Assembly: GCF_050574275.1 (NCBI RefSeq)
Contig: NZ_CP192260.1
Coordinates: 1,550,001 to 1,614,000, forward strand
Origin: Virgibacillus_F flavescens
Lineage (GTDB): Bacteria > Bacillota > Bacilli > Bacillales > Amphibacillaceae
Direction: 5' to 3'
DNA: 64,000 nt
Below, piece after piece: positions 50,869 to 60,103 of the stretch. The number at the start of each line of letters is the position of its first letter. Position 1 is the first letter of the stretch. The notes under the pieces were generated by a model that was given only the letters and a program-made list of their open reading frames with translations, searched no databases and was not told where the DNA came from. Made by a program: the position numbers and the translations under genes.

Positions 50869-50926
50869 CACAAAAAACTTGGGACATATTGTAGAAACGA
50901 GTCTATAGGTGGGGGATATTAGTACC
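50869..50926. repeat. Short repeat at the right edge of the mur cluster
   Basis: AAAAACTTGGGACATATTGTA with GTCTATAGGTGGGGGATATTAGTA, matching 38437-38493. Directly after it is TACCGGGTGCAGTATTTTGACGAA, similar to TACCAGGTACGCCCCGGATTTTGTCGAA at 44953-44981. The remaining DNA before glgP holds a hairpin, AATCCGA/TCGGATT (about 50982-51015), that may end the glg operon. Confidence 0.6.
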
Positions 50927-51051
50927 GGGTGCAGTATTTTGACGAAGCGGAGCGAAGATAAATATTTTCACACAGCAAATAATCCGAACGAGATCAAACT
51001 GATCGATCGGATTATGCTATAGATTCATAAAAAACTTCACTCAAACTAAAA

Positions 51052-53478
51052 TCACTGCTTCTCAATCTTCCATATCCCACTCGCATACTCCTGAATCGTT
51101 CGATCACTTGAAAACTTTCCGGAATGAGCAATGTTGACCAGACTCTTCGAAAGCCATTTTCGACTGTGGCGATATGCCTGATCGACCAGCTGCTGTGTTT
51201 CTGCGTACGCATCAAAATCCTTAAGTATAAAGTACGGATCATTTGTGGAAAGAATATGGTAATAAATATCCTCGAATTCTATTTTCTGATGACCAGTTAT
51301 CCCATCTCTTAACTGGTTTAGGATTTGATTAAGTCTTTCATCGTTCTGATAGAATTCGTTTGCCGCATACGTGCCATTCTGATAGAAATCGTATACTTCC
51401 TCAGCACGTAACCCAAAGATAAAGATATTTGGATCACCAACTAAGTTCTTAATCTCAATATTTGCCCCGTCAAGCGTTCCAATTGTTAACGCGCCATTCA
51501 TCATCATCTTCATGTTACCAGTACCTGACGCTTCTTTACCTGCAGTTGAGATTTGTTCGCTCAAGTCTGCAGCAGGGATGATTTTTTCAGCTAAACTCAC
51601 ATTATAGTTTTCCAAGAAGACAACTTTTAGTTTATTTTTTATCGAAGTGTCATAGTTAACAATCGATGCCACCGTATTAATCAGCTTAATAACTTCTTTT
51701 GCAAAATAATAGCTGGGAGCTGCTTTTGCTCCGAAAATAAACGTTCGCGGTACAATCTCCAGATTAGGATTTTCCTTTAGCTCATTGTACAGGTAGATTA
51801 CATGGAATATATTGAGCAACTGCCGCTTATATTCGTGCAGTCGTTTGATCTGCACATCGAAAATCGATTGATCATCGACGAGTATTCCAGTCGATTTATG
51901 AATGTATTCTGCTAGTTTGCGCTTGTTTGCAAGTTTTATTTCTCCGAGTTTATCTAACAACGGCCGATCATTCACATAACGAAGCAGGTGGGTAAGCTCT
52001 CTTGGTCGTTTCACCCAGTTTGGCCCGATTGTATCGGTAATTAAATTGGAAAGCCGTGGATTCGCCATTAAAAGCCAACGACGATGCGTGATTCCGTTGG
52101 TTTTATTGTTAAATCGATTCGGATACAACGAATAGAAATCTTTCATTTCCTGTGTTTTCAAAATTTCCGTGTGCAGCTTTGCTACGCCGTTCACACTGAA
52201 GCTCCCTACAATCGCAAGGCGAGCCATGTGCACCTGCCCATCCGCAATAACAGCCATCTCGTGAATTTTGTCGCGCAGTTCTGGGTGATCGAACCAAATA
52301 CCCTGACAAAACCGTTCGTTAATTTCATCGATAATCATATAGAGGCGAGGGACTAGCGATTTGATCATATCGATTGGCCATTTTTCAAGTGCTTCACTCA
52401 TAATCGTATGATTGGTATACGCGAAAACCTTTGTGGTGACATTCCACGCGTTATCCCAGCCAAAACCTTCCTCATCCATTAATATCCGCATCAATTCAGG
52501 GATAGCAAGACTTGGGTGTGTATCATTAATTTGAATGACAACCTTGTTCGGAAGATGGGACAAAGGCTTGCGCGTATTTGTTTTATAATCCTGGATAATT
52601 TTATGCAGACTTGCCGCAACGAGAAAATATTGCTGCTTGATTCGCAGCCGCTTGCCTTCTTCGCTTGAATCATCTGGATAAAGAATGCCGGAAATTTGTT
52701 CAATCAAGTGGTTATCTTCAAGCTGCTTGTAATAGTCGCTTTCATTCCCTTTTAATGGATCAGCTGTCGCAATTGCTTCAGCGCTCCAAAGACGTAACGT
52801 GTTTACCACCTGATTATCATAGCCAACCACCGGCACGTCATACGGCACGGCATTTACCGTATTCGTATTTTCATATTTACATTCAAGCGTTCCATCATTT
52901 CGTTTAAGCATATGTACAGTTCCGCCGAATTCAATCTTGATCGCTTCATCCGCTTTTTTCGTTTCCCAAGGATAAGGATTTTTTAACCAGTAATCTGGAA
53001 GTTCGGTCTGGTAGCCGTTAATGAAGCGCTGTTCAAACATTCCATACCGATAACGAATCCCATATCCATGACCAGGGTAGCGAAGGGAGGCCATGGAATC
53101 CAGGAAGCAGGCTGCTAGTCTGCCTAAACCGCCATTGCCTAGTCCCGGGTCGTGTTCTTCCCGGTAAACTTCTGCTGGATCAAAGCCGAGTTTCGTTAGG
53201 GTCTGCTCACAAATTTCCTTCATACCAGTGTTAAGAAGATTACTTTGCAGTAAGCTGCCAATCAAAAATTCCATCGATAAATAATAGATTTGTTTAGGCT
53301 GTTTACGTTTGTAGCTTTCGTTCGTTTTACTCCAGCTGTCGGTAATCTCTTGATTCATCAAGGCGCTGACGACATAATATATATCGTTAGTTGAGGCATC
53401 ATTAATTGCTTTGTCATAGGTTGTTTCTAGTTCACGAATGATTGCTTGCTCAAACGTATCAGTAGTCCAGTTCGTCAA
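51052..53478 (-). CDS. glgP: Glycogen phosphorylase
   Basis: An 808-residue GT35 phosphorylase of standard bacterial length. The pyridoxal-phosphate lysine lies in EASGTGNMKMMMNGALTIGT near residues 650-669, followed by LDGANIEI. The N-terminal LSMEFLIGSLLQSNLLNTG, DPGLGNGGLGRLAACFLDS and the VIQINDTHPSLAIPELMR block are also typical. It releases glucose-1-phosphate from glycogen. The start is TTG at 53478, ten bases after AGAGGAG. As in B. subtilis it is the last gene of glgBCDAP, but here 0.9 kb of stacked repeats separates it from glgA, so read-through may be reduced. Confidence 0.95.
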   Translation of the reverse strand: MTNWTTDTFEQAIIRELETTYDKAINDASTNDIYYVVSALMNQEITDSWSKTNESYKRKQPKQIYYLSMEFLIGSLLQSNLLNTGMKEICEQTLTKLGFDPAEVYREEHDPGLGNGGLGRLAACFLDSMASLRYPGHGYGIRYRYGMFEQRFINGYQTELPDYWLKNPYPWETKKADEAIKIEFGGTVHMLKRNDGTLECKYENTNTVNAVPYDVPVVGYDNQVVNTLRLWSAEAIATADPLKGNESDYYKQLEDNHLIEQISGILYPDDSSEEGKRLRIKQQYFLVAASLHKIIQDYKTNTRKPLSHLPNKVVIQINDTHPSLAIPELMRILMDEEGFGWDNAWNVTTKVFAYTNHTIMSEALEKWPIDMIKSLVPRLYMIIDEINERFCQGIWFDHPELRDKIHEMAVIADGQVHMARLAIVGSFSVNGVAKLHTEILKTQEMKDFYSLYPNRFNNKTNGITHRRWLLMANPRLSNLITDTIGPNWVKRPRELTHLLRYVNDRPLLDKLGEIKLANKRKLAEYIHKSTGILVDDQSIFDVQIKRLHEYKRQLLNIFHVIYLYNELKENPNLEIVPRTFIFGAKAAPSYYFAKEVIKLINTVASIVNYDTSIKNKLKVVFLENYNVSLAEKIIPAADLSEQISTAGKEASGTGNMKMMMNGALTIGTLDGANIEIKNLVGDPNIFIFGLRAEEVYDFYQNGTYAANEFYQNDERLNQILNQLRDGITGHQKIEFEDIYYHILSTNDPYFILKDFDAYAETQQLVDQAYRHSRKWLSKSLVNIAHSGKFSSDRTIQEYASGIWKIEKQ

Positions 53479-53503
53479 CGCAATTCAACTCCTCTTTCTG
53501 CAT

Positions 53504-53632
53504 GTCTCGTTCTAGCTTCAGCGCCTAGCCCGCCTAAGGTTTTAAGGCAGATCTCAATACGTACACAAACCATCACTAAGAGATTCGTCTTAAACTTGCC
53601 TGAGTCTGTCAAAGGCGCATACGCTTTTTTTG
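53504..53632. repeat. Second copy of the GTCTAGCTCCAG-type Bacillaceae repeat
   Basis: CGTTCTAGCTTCAGCGCCTAG to CAAAGGCGCATACGCTTTTTT, with CACTAAGAGATTCGTCTTAA inside. It matches 2991-3197 without the nested element. It lies directly upstream of glgP. Confidence 0.78.
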
Positions 53633-53691
53633 TCATTCAATTTTCACAGATAAAAAATTTTAGTTTCAGTAGACTTAAAATATGTTACTCG

Positions 53692-54215
53692 ACACGTCGC
53701 AGAAGATGTAAACTGCGCAGTAACATCTTAGCCAAAAAAAACGGCGACGTATCAGCAACGAGATTTCCGCAGATGGCAGTCGCTTTCCGCGGGCGGTTGG
53801 TGAGCCTCCTCGTGCTGTCGCACTCCGGGGTCTCACCTATGCCTTTCATCCCGCAGGAGTCGACTGCCATCCGCTCCAATCTCTAGATTAGAGTTTGATG
53901 TCACGGATTTATAAGATCCACACTTGATAGCTATATCTCTTTCAGAATGCAATTGTTTACAGAAGAAACAAAGACATAAATAGCTTTACAAGTCCAGGTG
54001 AGCGAAGGGCGGTGACTCCTGCGGGAACAGCACGAGTCTGAAGGCCCCGCAGAATAAATAATGATGGCCAACTAAACCCGTCCTTTGCGGACAACGTTGG
54101 CATACCCCTTGCCGGGGCAAGGAGACTGAAGCCGTGCCCGCGGAAAGCGTCCGCCCGCAGCGATCCTGGACGGCAGCTTAAGAACATTTCTCGGAAATAA
54201 AGTTACTTCGAAGTG
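53692..54215. repeat. GC-rich interspersed element, copy D
   Basis: It contains AGCAACGAGATTTCCGCAGA, the first arm GGCAGTCG...CGACTGCC (53775-53868), TCCGCTCCAATCTCTAGA, a middle close to copy A (ATAGCTATATCTCTTTCAGA), and a second arm from GGTGAGCGAAGGGCGG to CCTGGACGGC. Between the two parts of the second arm is a module at about 54052-54122, with CCTTGCCGGGGCAAGG, that it shares with copy B. It makes up most of the glgA-glgP gap. No gene seen. Confidence 0.85.
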
Positions 54216-54283
54216 TAGAAATTTTATGTCACTATGAAAATGTATTGCCGGATTATTCAAAATTCAGGGAGAACCACCGAAAA

Positions 54284-54358
54284 TTGAGTATAAAAGTCTA
54301 GAGCAAAAACTTTGGCATCAGCTATGAAAGATGAGGCGAATGCCCGGATTTTCTTATT
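54284..54358. repeat. Diverged hairpin mini-element downstream of glgA
   Basis: GAGTATAAAAGTCTAGAGCA, then TTTGGCATCAGCTATGAAAG and GATGAGGCGAATGCC, closely related to 14834-14925 (GTTTAGAGCAAATGCC, GGCATTCGCTATCAAAGACG). It ends a few bases before the glgA stop codon. Confidence 0.7.
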
Positions 54359-54364
54359 CGTTTT

Positions 54365-55801
54365 TTACAAAACACTACTATGCGAATCATGAAGCGTCTC
54401 GTATAAATCATAATAATCTTTCGCGGATTCCTTCCAGCTGAAGTTACTTTTGTTTACATTTTTCAGCAGTGCCGCCCACCGTTCTGGGTCATGATAAACG
54501 GTTAATGAATAGTTTAAAACGTGCAGTAATTCATGCGCATTATAGTTCGCGAAACTGAATCCATTACCAGAGCCATCTACTTCGTCAAAAGGGATGACGG
54601 TATCTTTCAGGCCGCCAGTTTCCCGCACGATTGGTACGGATTTGTATTGAAGCGCGATCAGCTGTGACAGCCCGCATGGCTCGAACAGGGAAGGCATGAC
54701 AAAAAAATCACTCGCTGCGTACAGCTGTCTAGCCAGAGCCTCATCGAAGCCTACGTACGATACCAGTTTCCCTTTATTCCGTACTTCTGCATGGTAGCAA
54801 AAGCTCTCAAATTCTGAGTCACCAGTGCCTAACACAACAAATTGGACATCTTTCTGTAAAAACTCGTCAAGAATCGTCTGTACTAAATGGAATCCTTTTT
54901 GTTCCACTAAGCGGGTAATCATAACGTATAAAGGTTTCTCTCCATCTACCGGCAAACCAAGCTTTTCTTGAACGCTTTCTTTGTTTTCCTTTTTCTTTAC
55001 GCGTGAATGTTTATAGTTTGCGACAATATGCGGATCGGTCATTGGATTATAATCATCTACATCGACACCATTGATGATTCCAACTAAATCATTATCCCGC
55101 TCCGCGAAAAGTGGATGCAGTCCTTCCCCATAATAAGGCGTTTTAATTTCCTCCGCATAGGTAGGGCTTACCGTCGTGATTTTATCTGCATGGAATATCC
55201 CGCTTTTCATACAGTTAAGCAGCCCGTTCCATTCAAGCCCCCCGATATGTTCAGGCGGAATATTGAACAGCTCGTTATATGCGTCTTTTGGAATGATTCC
55301 TTGGTATTTAATATTGTGGATGGTAAACACTGCTTTCATGTCTTTAACTGGGCTGGCTATTTTGGCAAATGCAACTGCCAAGCCTGCCTGCCAGTCGTGG
55401 CCATGCAAAATGTCTGGTTTAAAATCAAGTATCGTTAAGGCTTCGATTACCGCCTGACTGAAAAAGACAAATCGTTCGCCATCGTCGTAGTAGCCATAAA
55501 CACCTTTTCGGGTGAAATAATACTCGTTTTCAATGAAATAGTAATGAACCCCATTGTGCTTTAATTGATAAATACTTGCTTCTTGATTACGCCAGCCGAC
55601 CCGGACATCAACCGCTGCAACCCATTCCAGCTTGTTATACCAATTAGCAATTACTTCCTGGTATAGAGGGAGAATGACGCGTACATCGGTATTTTCATTT
55701 TTATTCAGCACTTGTGGCAGTGAGCCTACTACATCTGCAAGGCCCCCGGTTTTTACAAATGGACTGCATTCTGACGCGACAAATAACACTTTTTTTCCCA
55801 T
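54365..55801 (-). CDS. glgA: Glycogen synthase (ADP-glucose)
   Basis: A 478-residue GT5 glycogen synthase. The N-terminal ADP-glucose loop is KTGGLADVVGSLP at residues 17-29; HGHDWQAG near 134-141, TTVSPTYAEEI, GIINGVDVDDYNP near 247-259, and the C-terminal MPSLFEPCGLSQL near 375-387 complete the GT-B active site. It elongates alpha-1,4-glucan chains from ADP-glucose. AAGGAGC precedes the ATG by nine bases. A 94-bp mini-element lies between it and glgD, starting about 20 bases upstream of the start codon. Confidence 0.96.
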   Translation of the reverse strand: MGKKVLFVASECSPFVKTGGLADVVGSLPQVLNKNENTDVRVILPLYQEVIANWYNKLEWVAAVDVRVGWRNQEASIYQLKHNGVHYYFIENEYYFTRKGVYGYYDDGERFVFFSQAVIEALTILDFKPDILHGHDWQAGLAVAFAKIASPVKDMKAVFTIHNIKYQGIIPKDAYNELFNIPPEHIGGLEWNGLLNCMKSGIFHADKITTVSPTYAEEIKTPYYGEGLHPLFAERDNDLVGIINGVDVDDYNPMTDPHIVANYKHSRVKKKENKESVQEKLGLPVDGEKPLYVMITRLVEQKGFHLVQTILDEFLQKDVQFVVLGTGDSEFESFCYHAEVRNKGKLVSYVGFDEALARQLYAASDFFVMPSLFEPCGLSQLIALQYKSVPIVRETGGLKDTVIPFDEVDGSGNGFSFANYNAHELLHVLNYSLTVYHDPERWAALLKNVNKSNFSWKESAKDYYDLYETLHDSHSSVL

Positions 55802-55819
55802 GCAACATTCGCTCCTTAT

Positions 55820-55913
55820 AGGGCGTGTTCAAAAAGGAGGATAAAAAGGACCGAAAAGCAAGCTAACGAAGAAATTCGATGTGTCATTTTTACCGGACTT
55901 TTTGAACAGCCTC
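55820..55913. repeat. 94-bp mini-element with TGTTCAAAAAG terminal inverted repeats, between glgD and glgA
   Basis: TGTTCAAAAAG (55826-55836) is exactly inverted as CTTTTTGAACA (55898-55908), with GGCG and GCCTC outside. This is a MITE-like arrangement without coding capacity. It abuts the glgD stop codon and occupies nearly the whole glgD-glgA gap. Similar GAGGCTGTTCAAAAAG elements are, as I recall, common in Bacillaceae. Confidence 0.7.
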
Positions 55914-57020
55914 TTATATTTTTCTTCTTTTGGCAATAACAAATGGCTGTTCTTTTGCTCCCATTAACACTTGATCTTTTGTAATCGTCACATCTTTATC
56001 TAAAATTACATTCTCCACGTGTGCTCCGGGTTCAATCGTACAGCGCTGCATGATGATGGAATTTTTCACAACAGCACCTTCACTAACGTCTACACCACGA
56101 AACAAGATACTGTTGTCAACTTCACCTTTAATCGTGCACCCAGTCGCGACAAGTGAACGGCTCACTTTGGACTGACCGCTGTATTTAGCTGGTGCCTGAT
56201 TACCAACCTTGGTCAGGACGTGCTCGCTTTTTGAAAAAAGTTCTTTATACGAATCAGGTTCAAGCAACGCCATATTTTGCCTGAAATAACTGTCAACCGA
56301 GTTGATAATGCAGCTGTACCCATCGTAATGATAATGATTGACGTTCAGCTTATCGAGATTTGCTTTTACCCCGTCCATGAAAAAATTATCCTTATAATTC
56401 GCTATACAATCGTCGACCAGCTCCATCAGCAGTGATTTACGAATGATATACACACCTGAGAATACGTGCGGATTTTTCGTGTTGTTGGTGAGTGAGAGGA
56501 CCGAACTGTCTGCATCAGCATTCACCTTAATGCGCGCATCATGTTCGGGCAGTATCTTGTTATACGTAGTGGTCAGCAAGGTGACATCTGCCTCCGTATC
56601 CAGGTGATGCTGGAACAAGTCATTATAGACAGTGTTGGAGATAAACTGGCTGCCGCTAATCAGCACATAATCCGACTTACCTCGTTCAAAATAGTCACGA
56701 TTGTTGTGGAAATAACTTAAATCGCCTTTGGAAATATCGGCAGGGTCATTCCAGTCAGGTGGCAGAATAAATAATCCGCCATGTCTCCTGTCTAAGTCCC
56801 AGTCTGATCCTGATCCGAGATGATCCATCAGGGAACGATACTTGCTTCTGGTGAAAATGGCAACTTCGCCAATTTCTGATTTCGCCATGTTGGATAACGT
56901 GAAATCGATTAATCGATAGCGCCCGCCAAATGGCACCGCAGCTCCACATCTGAAATAAGTCAGTTCGTTTAAAAAATCATGTTCATGCTCTAAGTTTATT
57001 AATCCCATCATCGTTTCCAT
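55914..57020 (-). CDS. glgD: Glucose-1-phosphate adenylyltransferase regulatory subunit GlgD
   Basis: A 368-residue GlgC paralogue. It begins MGLINLEHEHDFLNELTYFR and goes straight to PFGGRYRLIDFTLSN; the nucleotide loop GGxGxRL of GlgC is missing, as is usual for GlgD. The C-terminal half is a left-handed beta-helix with hexapeptide-like repeats (VDNSILFRGVDVSEGAVVKN, CTIEPGAHVENVILDKDV). GlgD is thought to associate with GlgC and raise ADP-glucose synthesis. It lies 32 bases after glgC with a TGGGGG ribosome binding site. Confidence 0.95.
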   Translation of the reverse strand: METMMGLINLEHEHDFLNELTYFRCGAAVPFGGRYRLIDFTLSNMAKSEIGEVAIFTRSKYRSLMDHLGSGSDWDLDRRHGGLFILPPDWNDPADISKGDLSYFHNNRDYFERGKSDYVLISGSQFISNTVYNDLFQHHLDTEADVTLLTTTYNKILPEHDARIKVNADADSSVLSLTNNTKNPHVFSGVYIIRKSLLMELVDDCIANYKDNFFMDGVKANLDKLNVNHYHYDGYSCIINSVDSYFRQNMALLEPDSYKELFSKSEHVLTKVGNQAPAKYSGQSKVSRSLVATGCTIKGEVDNSILFRGVDVSEGAVVKNSIIMQRCTIEPGAHVENVILDKDVTITKDQVLMGAKEQPFVIAKRRKI

Positions 57021-57052
57021 CTAGAAACCCCCATATCGTTGGTATTGTTATC

Positions 57053-58192
57053 TTACCTATGAATTGCTTCCATATCGCTGCTCGATAATACAATTGGTTC
57101 TTCGTTTGGATCAGCTACAATTCTCGCGTGATCTGGAATGATTACATCTTCCTGTACAATTACTCGCTCCAGATATGCACCAATACCGACCTTAACGCCA
57201 GGGTGCAGAATGGATTCCTTAACTACCGCCCCTTCGCCAACTTCGACATTTTCAAATAAAATGGAATGGTCAAGGCTTCCAGAAACAATACATCCATTGT
57301 TCACCAGTGAATGTTCTACAACAGCATCTTTTTCAATCAGCTGCGGTCCGAAATTGGAATCATGCGAATACGTTTTCCATTCGTTGTTGTTTAATGAGAG
57401 CGACAGATCCTCTTGTAACAGATCCATATGCGCTTCCCAGTAGCTTCCGATCGTCCCAACATCTTTCCAGTACCCATTGAAGCGGTAGGCATACAGTTTA
57501 CGATCATCAGCAATCATTGCTGGTAAAATATCTTTACCGAAGTCATGGCTTGAGTCTGCTTGTTTGGCATCCTCTGCCAGGTAGCCCTTCAGCACCTTCC
57601 AGTCAAAAATATAAATGCCCATGGATGCCAGATTACTTTTTGCCTCCGCGGGTTTTTCTTCAAACTCATAGATTCGCAGGTTGTCAGTCGTATTAAGAAT
57701 TCCGAAGCGGGAGGTTTCTTTCCACGGAACCTCAACCACGGAGATCGTGACATCTGCCTGTTTTTCCTTATGATGATTTAACAATTCGTCGTAATCCATA
57801 TGATAGATATGGTCACCGGAAATAACGATTAAGTACTCTGGGTCATAACGGTCAACAAAGTTTTTATTTTTATTAATTGCATCTGCTGTACCTGAATACC
57901 AGCTGCCGCCAGTATTTTCCGTAAACGGCGACAATATCGTGAGGCCGTCTTCCATGCGGTCCAAATCCCACGGTTTACCAACGCCGATATGTTTATGCAG
58001 CTCAAGCGGCAGGTACTGTGTCAAAACACCAACCGTGTGCATATGGGAATTGAGACAGTTGCTTAAGGCAAAATCAATAATCCGGTATCTGCCGCCAAAC
58101 AGTACTGCAGGCTTCGCTAAATTTTGTGTTAAGGAACCTAGCCGTTTGCCAACTCCACCTGCCAGCAGCATCGTTACGCACTCTTTTTTCAT
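57053..58192 (-). CDS. glgC: Glucose-1-phosphate adenylyltransferase catalytic subunit GlgC
   Basis: A 379-residue enzyme. The nucleotide-binding loop is MLLAGGVGKRLGSLTQNLAKPAV near residues 8-30, followed by FGGRYRIIDFALSNC; the catalytic aspartate region is VISGDHIYHMDY near 124-135, and the sugar site includes EFEEKPAE near 175-182. A beta-helix with hexapeptide-type repeats ends the protein. It makes ADP-glucose from ATP and glucose-1-phosphate, the committed step of glycogen synthesis. The ATG follows the glgB stop without a gap, with GGAGGAAAT ahead of it, so the two are coupled. Confidence 0.96.
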   Translation of the reverse strand: MKKECVTMLLAGGVGKRLGSLTQNLAKPAVLFGGRYRIIDFALSNCLNSHMHTVGVLTQYLPLELHKHIGVGKPWDLDRMEDGLTILSPFTENTGGSWYSGTADAINKNKNFVDRYDPEYLIVISGDHIYHMDYDELLNHHKEKQADVTISVVEVPWKETSRFGILNTTDNLRIYEFEEKPAEAKSNLASMGIYIFDWKVLKGYLAEDAKQADSSHDFGKDILPAMIADDRKLYAYRFNGYWKDVGTIGSYWEAHMDLLQEDLSLSLNNNEWKTYSHDSNFGPQLIEKDAVVEHSLVNNGCIVSGSLDHSILFENVEVGEGAVVKESILHPGVKVGIGAYLERVIVQEDVIIPDHARIVADPNEEPIVLSSSDMEAIHR

Positions 58193-60103
58193 TCAATTTC
58201 CTCCTTCAATTGATTTACTAGGCAATCGTTTAAAGATACAAATTGCGAGTGGGGGCACCTTTACTTGTATATGCTGTTGTTGACCATGCCATTCATCAGG
58301 GAGACTGAAGTGAGTCCCTGCATTTATCTGACCGGAACCACCGTAGTCTCCTGCATCTGAATTAAATACTTCCTGGTACTCACCTGGCACTGCAACACCT
58401 ACTTTATAGTCGTAGTGCACATGCGGGGTAAAATTACAGAGTATCAGCAGATCATCTGTTGAACTTTTCCGTACAAAAGCAAGTACGCTTTGTTCCTTAT
58501 TATCTGCATCGATCCATTGAAAACCTTTCGTTTCATGGTCGAGTTCGTAAAGGGAGGAATGAGCTCGGTAAAAATGATTTAACTCCTTTACATAATTAAA
58601 TAACTTTTGATGCATCGGATAATCAAATAGCAGCCAGTCTAATTCATGCTGGTCACGCCATTCAATATATTGACCAAACTCTCCGCCCATAAATAGTAGC
58701 TTTTTACCTGGATGGACCATCATATAGCCATGAAGCAAACGAAGATTAGCAAATTGCTGCCATTGATCACCTGGCATTTTATTTAATAGTGATTTTTTCC
58801 CATGAACAACTTCATCATGCGATAGGGGTAATACAAAATTTTCATTGTACGTGTACATAAACGAGAAGGTAAGAAGGTTATGATGCCATTTTCGATAAAC
58901 CGGATCATATTCCATGTAGGTAAGCAAGTCATTCATCCAGCCCATATCCCATTTGAAATTAAATCCAAGACCGCCGAGATTGGTTGGTCTGCTGACACCT
59001 TGAAGGTCAGAGCTGTCTTCAGCCATCATTAAAGCAGATGGAAAATATTCGAAAACAACTTCGTTTAATTTTTTCAAAAAAGCAAGTGCCTCCAGATTTT
59101 CATCTCCGCCCATGCCGTTCGTAAGCTTTACCTCATCATCCCCGCGGTCGAAATTTAATGACGTCATACTGGCAACAGCATCAACCCGAAGCCCATCAAT
59201 GTGAAACTCTTCAAGCCAATAGACTGCATTGGAAACGAGAAAACTCTGCACTTCCGGTCGGCCGAAGTCGAATGTAAGTGTGCCCCACGAACGCTTCTCT
59301 GCTTTGTCCGGATCTTTGTATTCATACAATGCTTCCCCGTCGAAACGGCGAAGTCCTTGCTCATCCTTGCAGAAATGACCAGGAACCCAGTCCATAATAA
59401 CGCCGAGCCCGTTTTGATGGCATTGATCGACAAAATACTTAAAATCATCCGGCTTTCCATAACGGCTAGTCGGTGCAAAATAGCCGGTTATCTGATACCC
59501 CCACGATAAATCGAAGGGATGCTCAGCAATAGGCAGCAGTTCAATGTGCGTGTAGCCAAGCTCTTTTACATACGGAATTAATTCTCCTGCCAGTTCCCTG
59601 TATGTAAAGTACGTCCCATCTTCCTTCAGCTTCCACGAACCGACATGCACTTCGTAAATAAGAATAGGCTCGCTGTGCGGCTGGTACGTTTTCTTATTCG
59701 CTTCCCATTTCGCATCATCCCACATATACTTATCAGGAGCAGGAGTGACAGAAGCGGTGCTTGGGCGGAGTTCAGCCTGAAACGCATACGGGTCGGCTTT
59801 TAAAAAAACAGCACCATCTGCTGCGGTAATTCTGTATTTGTACGCAGCATTGGTCGGGATTTCAGTGAAGAATCCTGTCCATAATCCTGCATCATTCATA
59901 CGTTCCAGCTGGAAATTCGCGCCGCTCCAATTATTAAAATCGCCTGCGACTTCAACCAACGTCGCATGAGGAGCCCATACTGCAAAGGATAGACCTTGCT
60001 GATTCCCGAATTTACGGTGATGACAGCCGAGAAACTGGTAGCTGTGATAATTGGTTCCCTGATGGAATAAAAAAACATCTTGATCTGCAACCTGATTCGA
60101 CAT
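58193..60103 (-). CDS. glgB: 1,4-alpha-glucan branching enzyme
   Basis: A 636-residue GH13 branching enzyme. The N-terminal CBM48 domain (about 25-115, with FAVWAPHATLVEVAGDFNNW) precedes the barrel: YEVHVGSWK, DWVPGHF (region I), GLRVDAVASM with the nucleophile D (region II), MMAEDSS with the E (region III) and LPLSHDEVVHGK (region IV). It transfers chain segments to form alpha-1,6 branches. The ATG at 60103 has AGGGAG nine bases upstream. It is the first gene of glgBCDAP, in the same order as B. subtilis, and divergent from pulA. Confidence 0.96.
   Translation of the reverse strand: MSNQVADQDVFLFHQGTNYHSYQFLGCHHRKFGNQQGLSFAVWAPHATLVEVAGDFNNWSGANFQLERMNDAGLWTGFFTEIPTNAAYKYRITAADGAVFLKADPYAFQAELRPSTASVTPAPDKYMWDDAKWEANKKTYQPHSEPILIYEVHVGSWKLKEDGTYFTYRELAGELIPYVKELGYTHIELLPIAEHPFDLSWGYQITGYFAPTSRYGKPDDFKYFVDQCHQNGLGVIMDWVPGHFCKDEQGLRRFDGEALYEYKDPDKAEKRSWGTLTFDFGRPEVQSFLVSNAVYWLEEFHIDGLRVDAVASMTSLNFDRGDDEVKLTNGMGGDENLEALAFLKKLNEVVFEYFPSALMMAEDSSDLQGVSRPTNLGGLGFNFKWDMGWMNDLLTYMEYDPVYRKWHHNLLTFSFMYTYNENFVLPLSHDEVVHGKKSLLNKMPGDQWQQFANLRLLHGYMMVHPGKKLLFMGGEFGQYIEWRDQHELDWLLFDYPMHQKLFNYVKELNHFYRAHSSLYELDHETKGFQWIDADNKEQSVLAFVRKSSTDDLLILCNFTPHVHYDYKVGVAVPGEYQEVFNSDAGDYGGSGQINAGTHFSLPDEWHGQQQHIQVKVPPLAICIFKRLPSKSIEGGN

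Noticed and set aside
50928..50951. A new repeat family from TACCGGGTGCAGTATTTTGACGAA and 44953-44981
   Set aside because: Only two partial matches of about 25 bases in the window; resembles a widespread short Bacillales repeat and too little is visible to define a family.
53446..53886. Open frames of up to 146 residues within the GC-rich elements
   Set aside because: Frames differ between copies, have no ribosome binding sites and break at module borders; no transposase motif was found on either strand.
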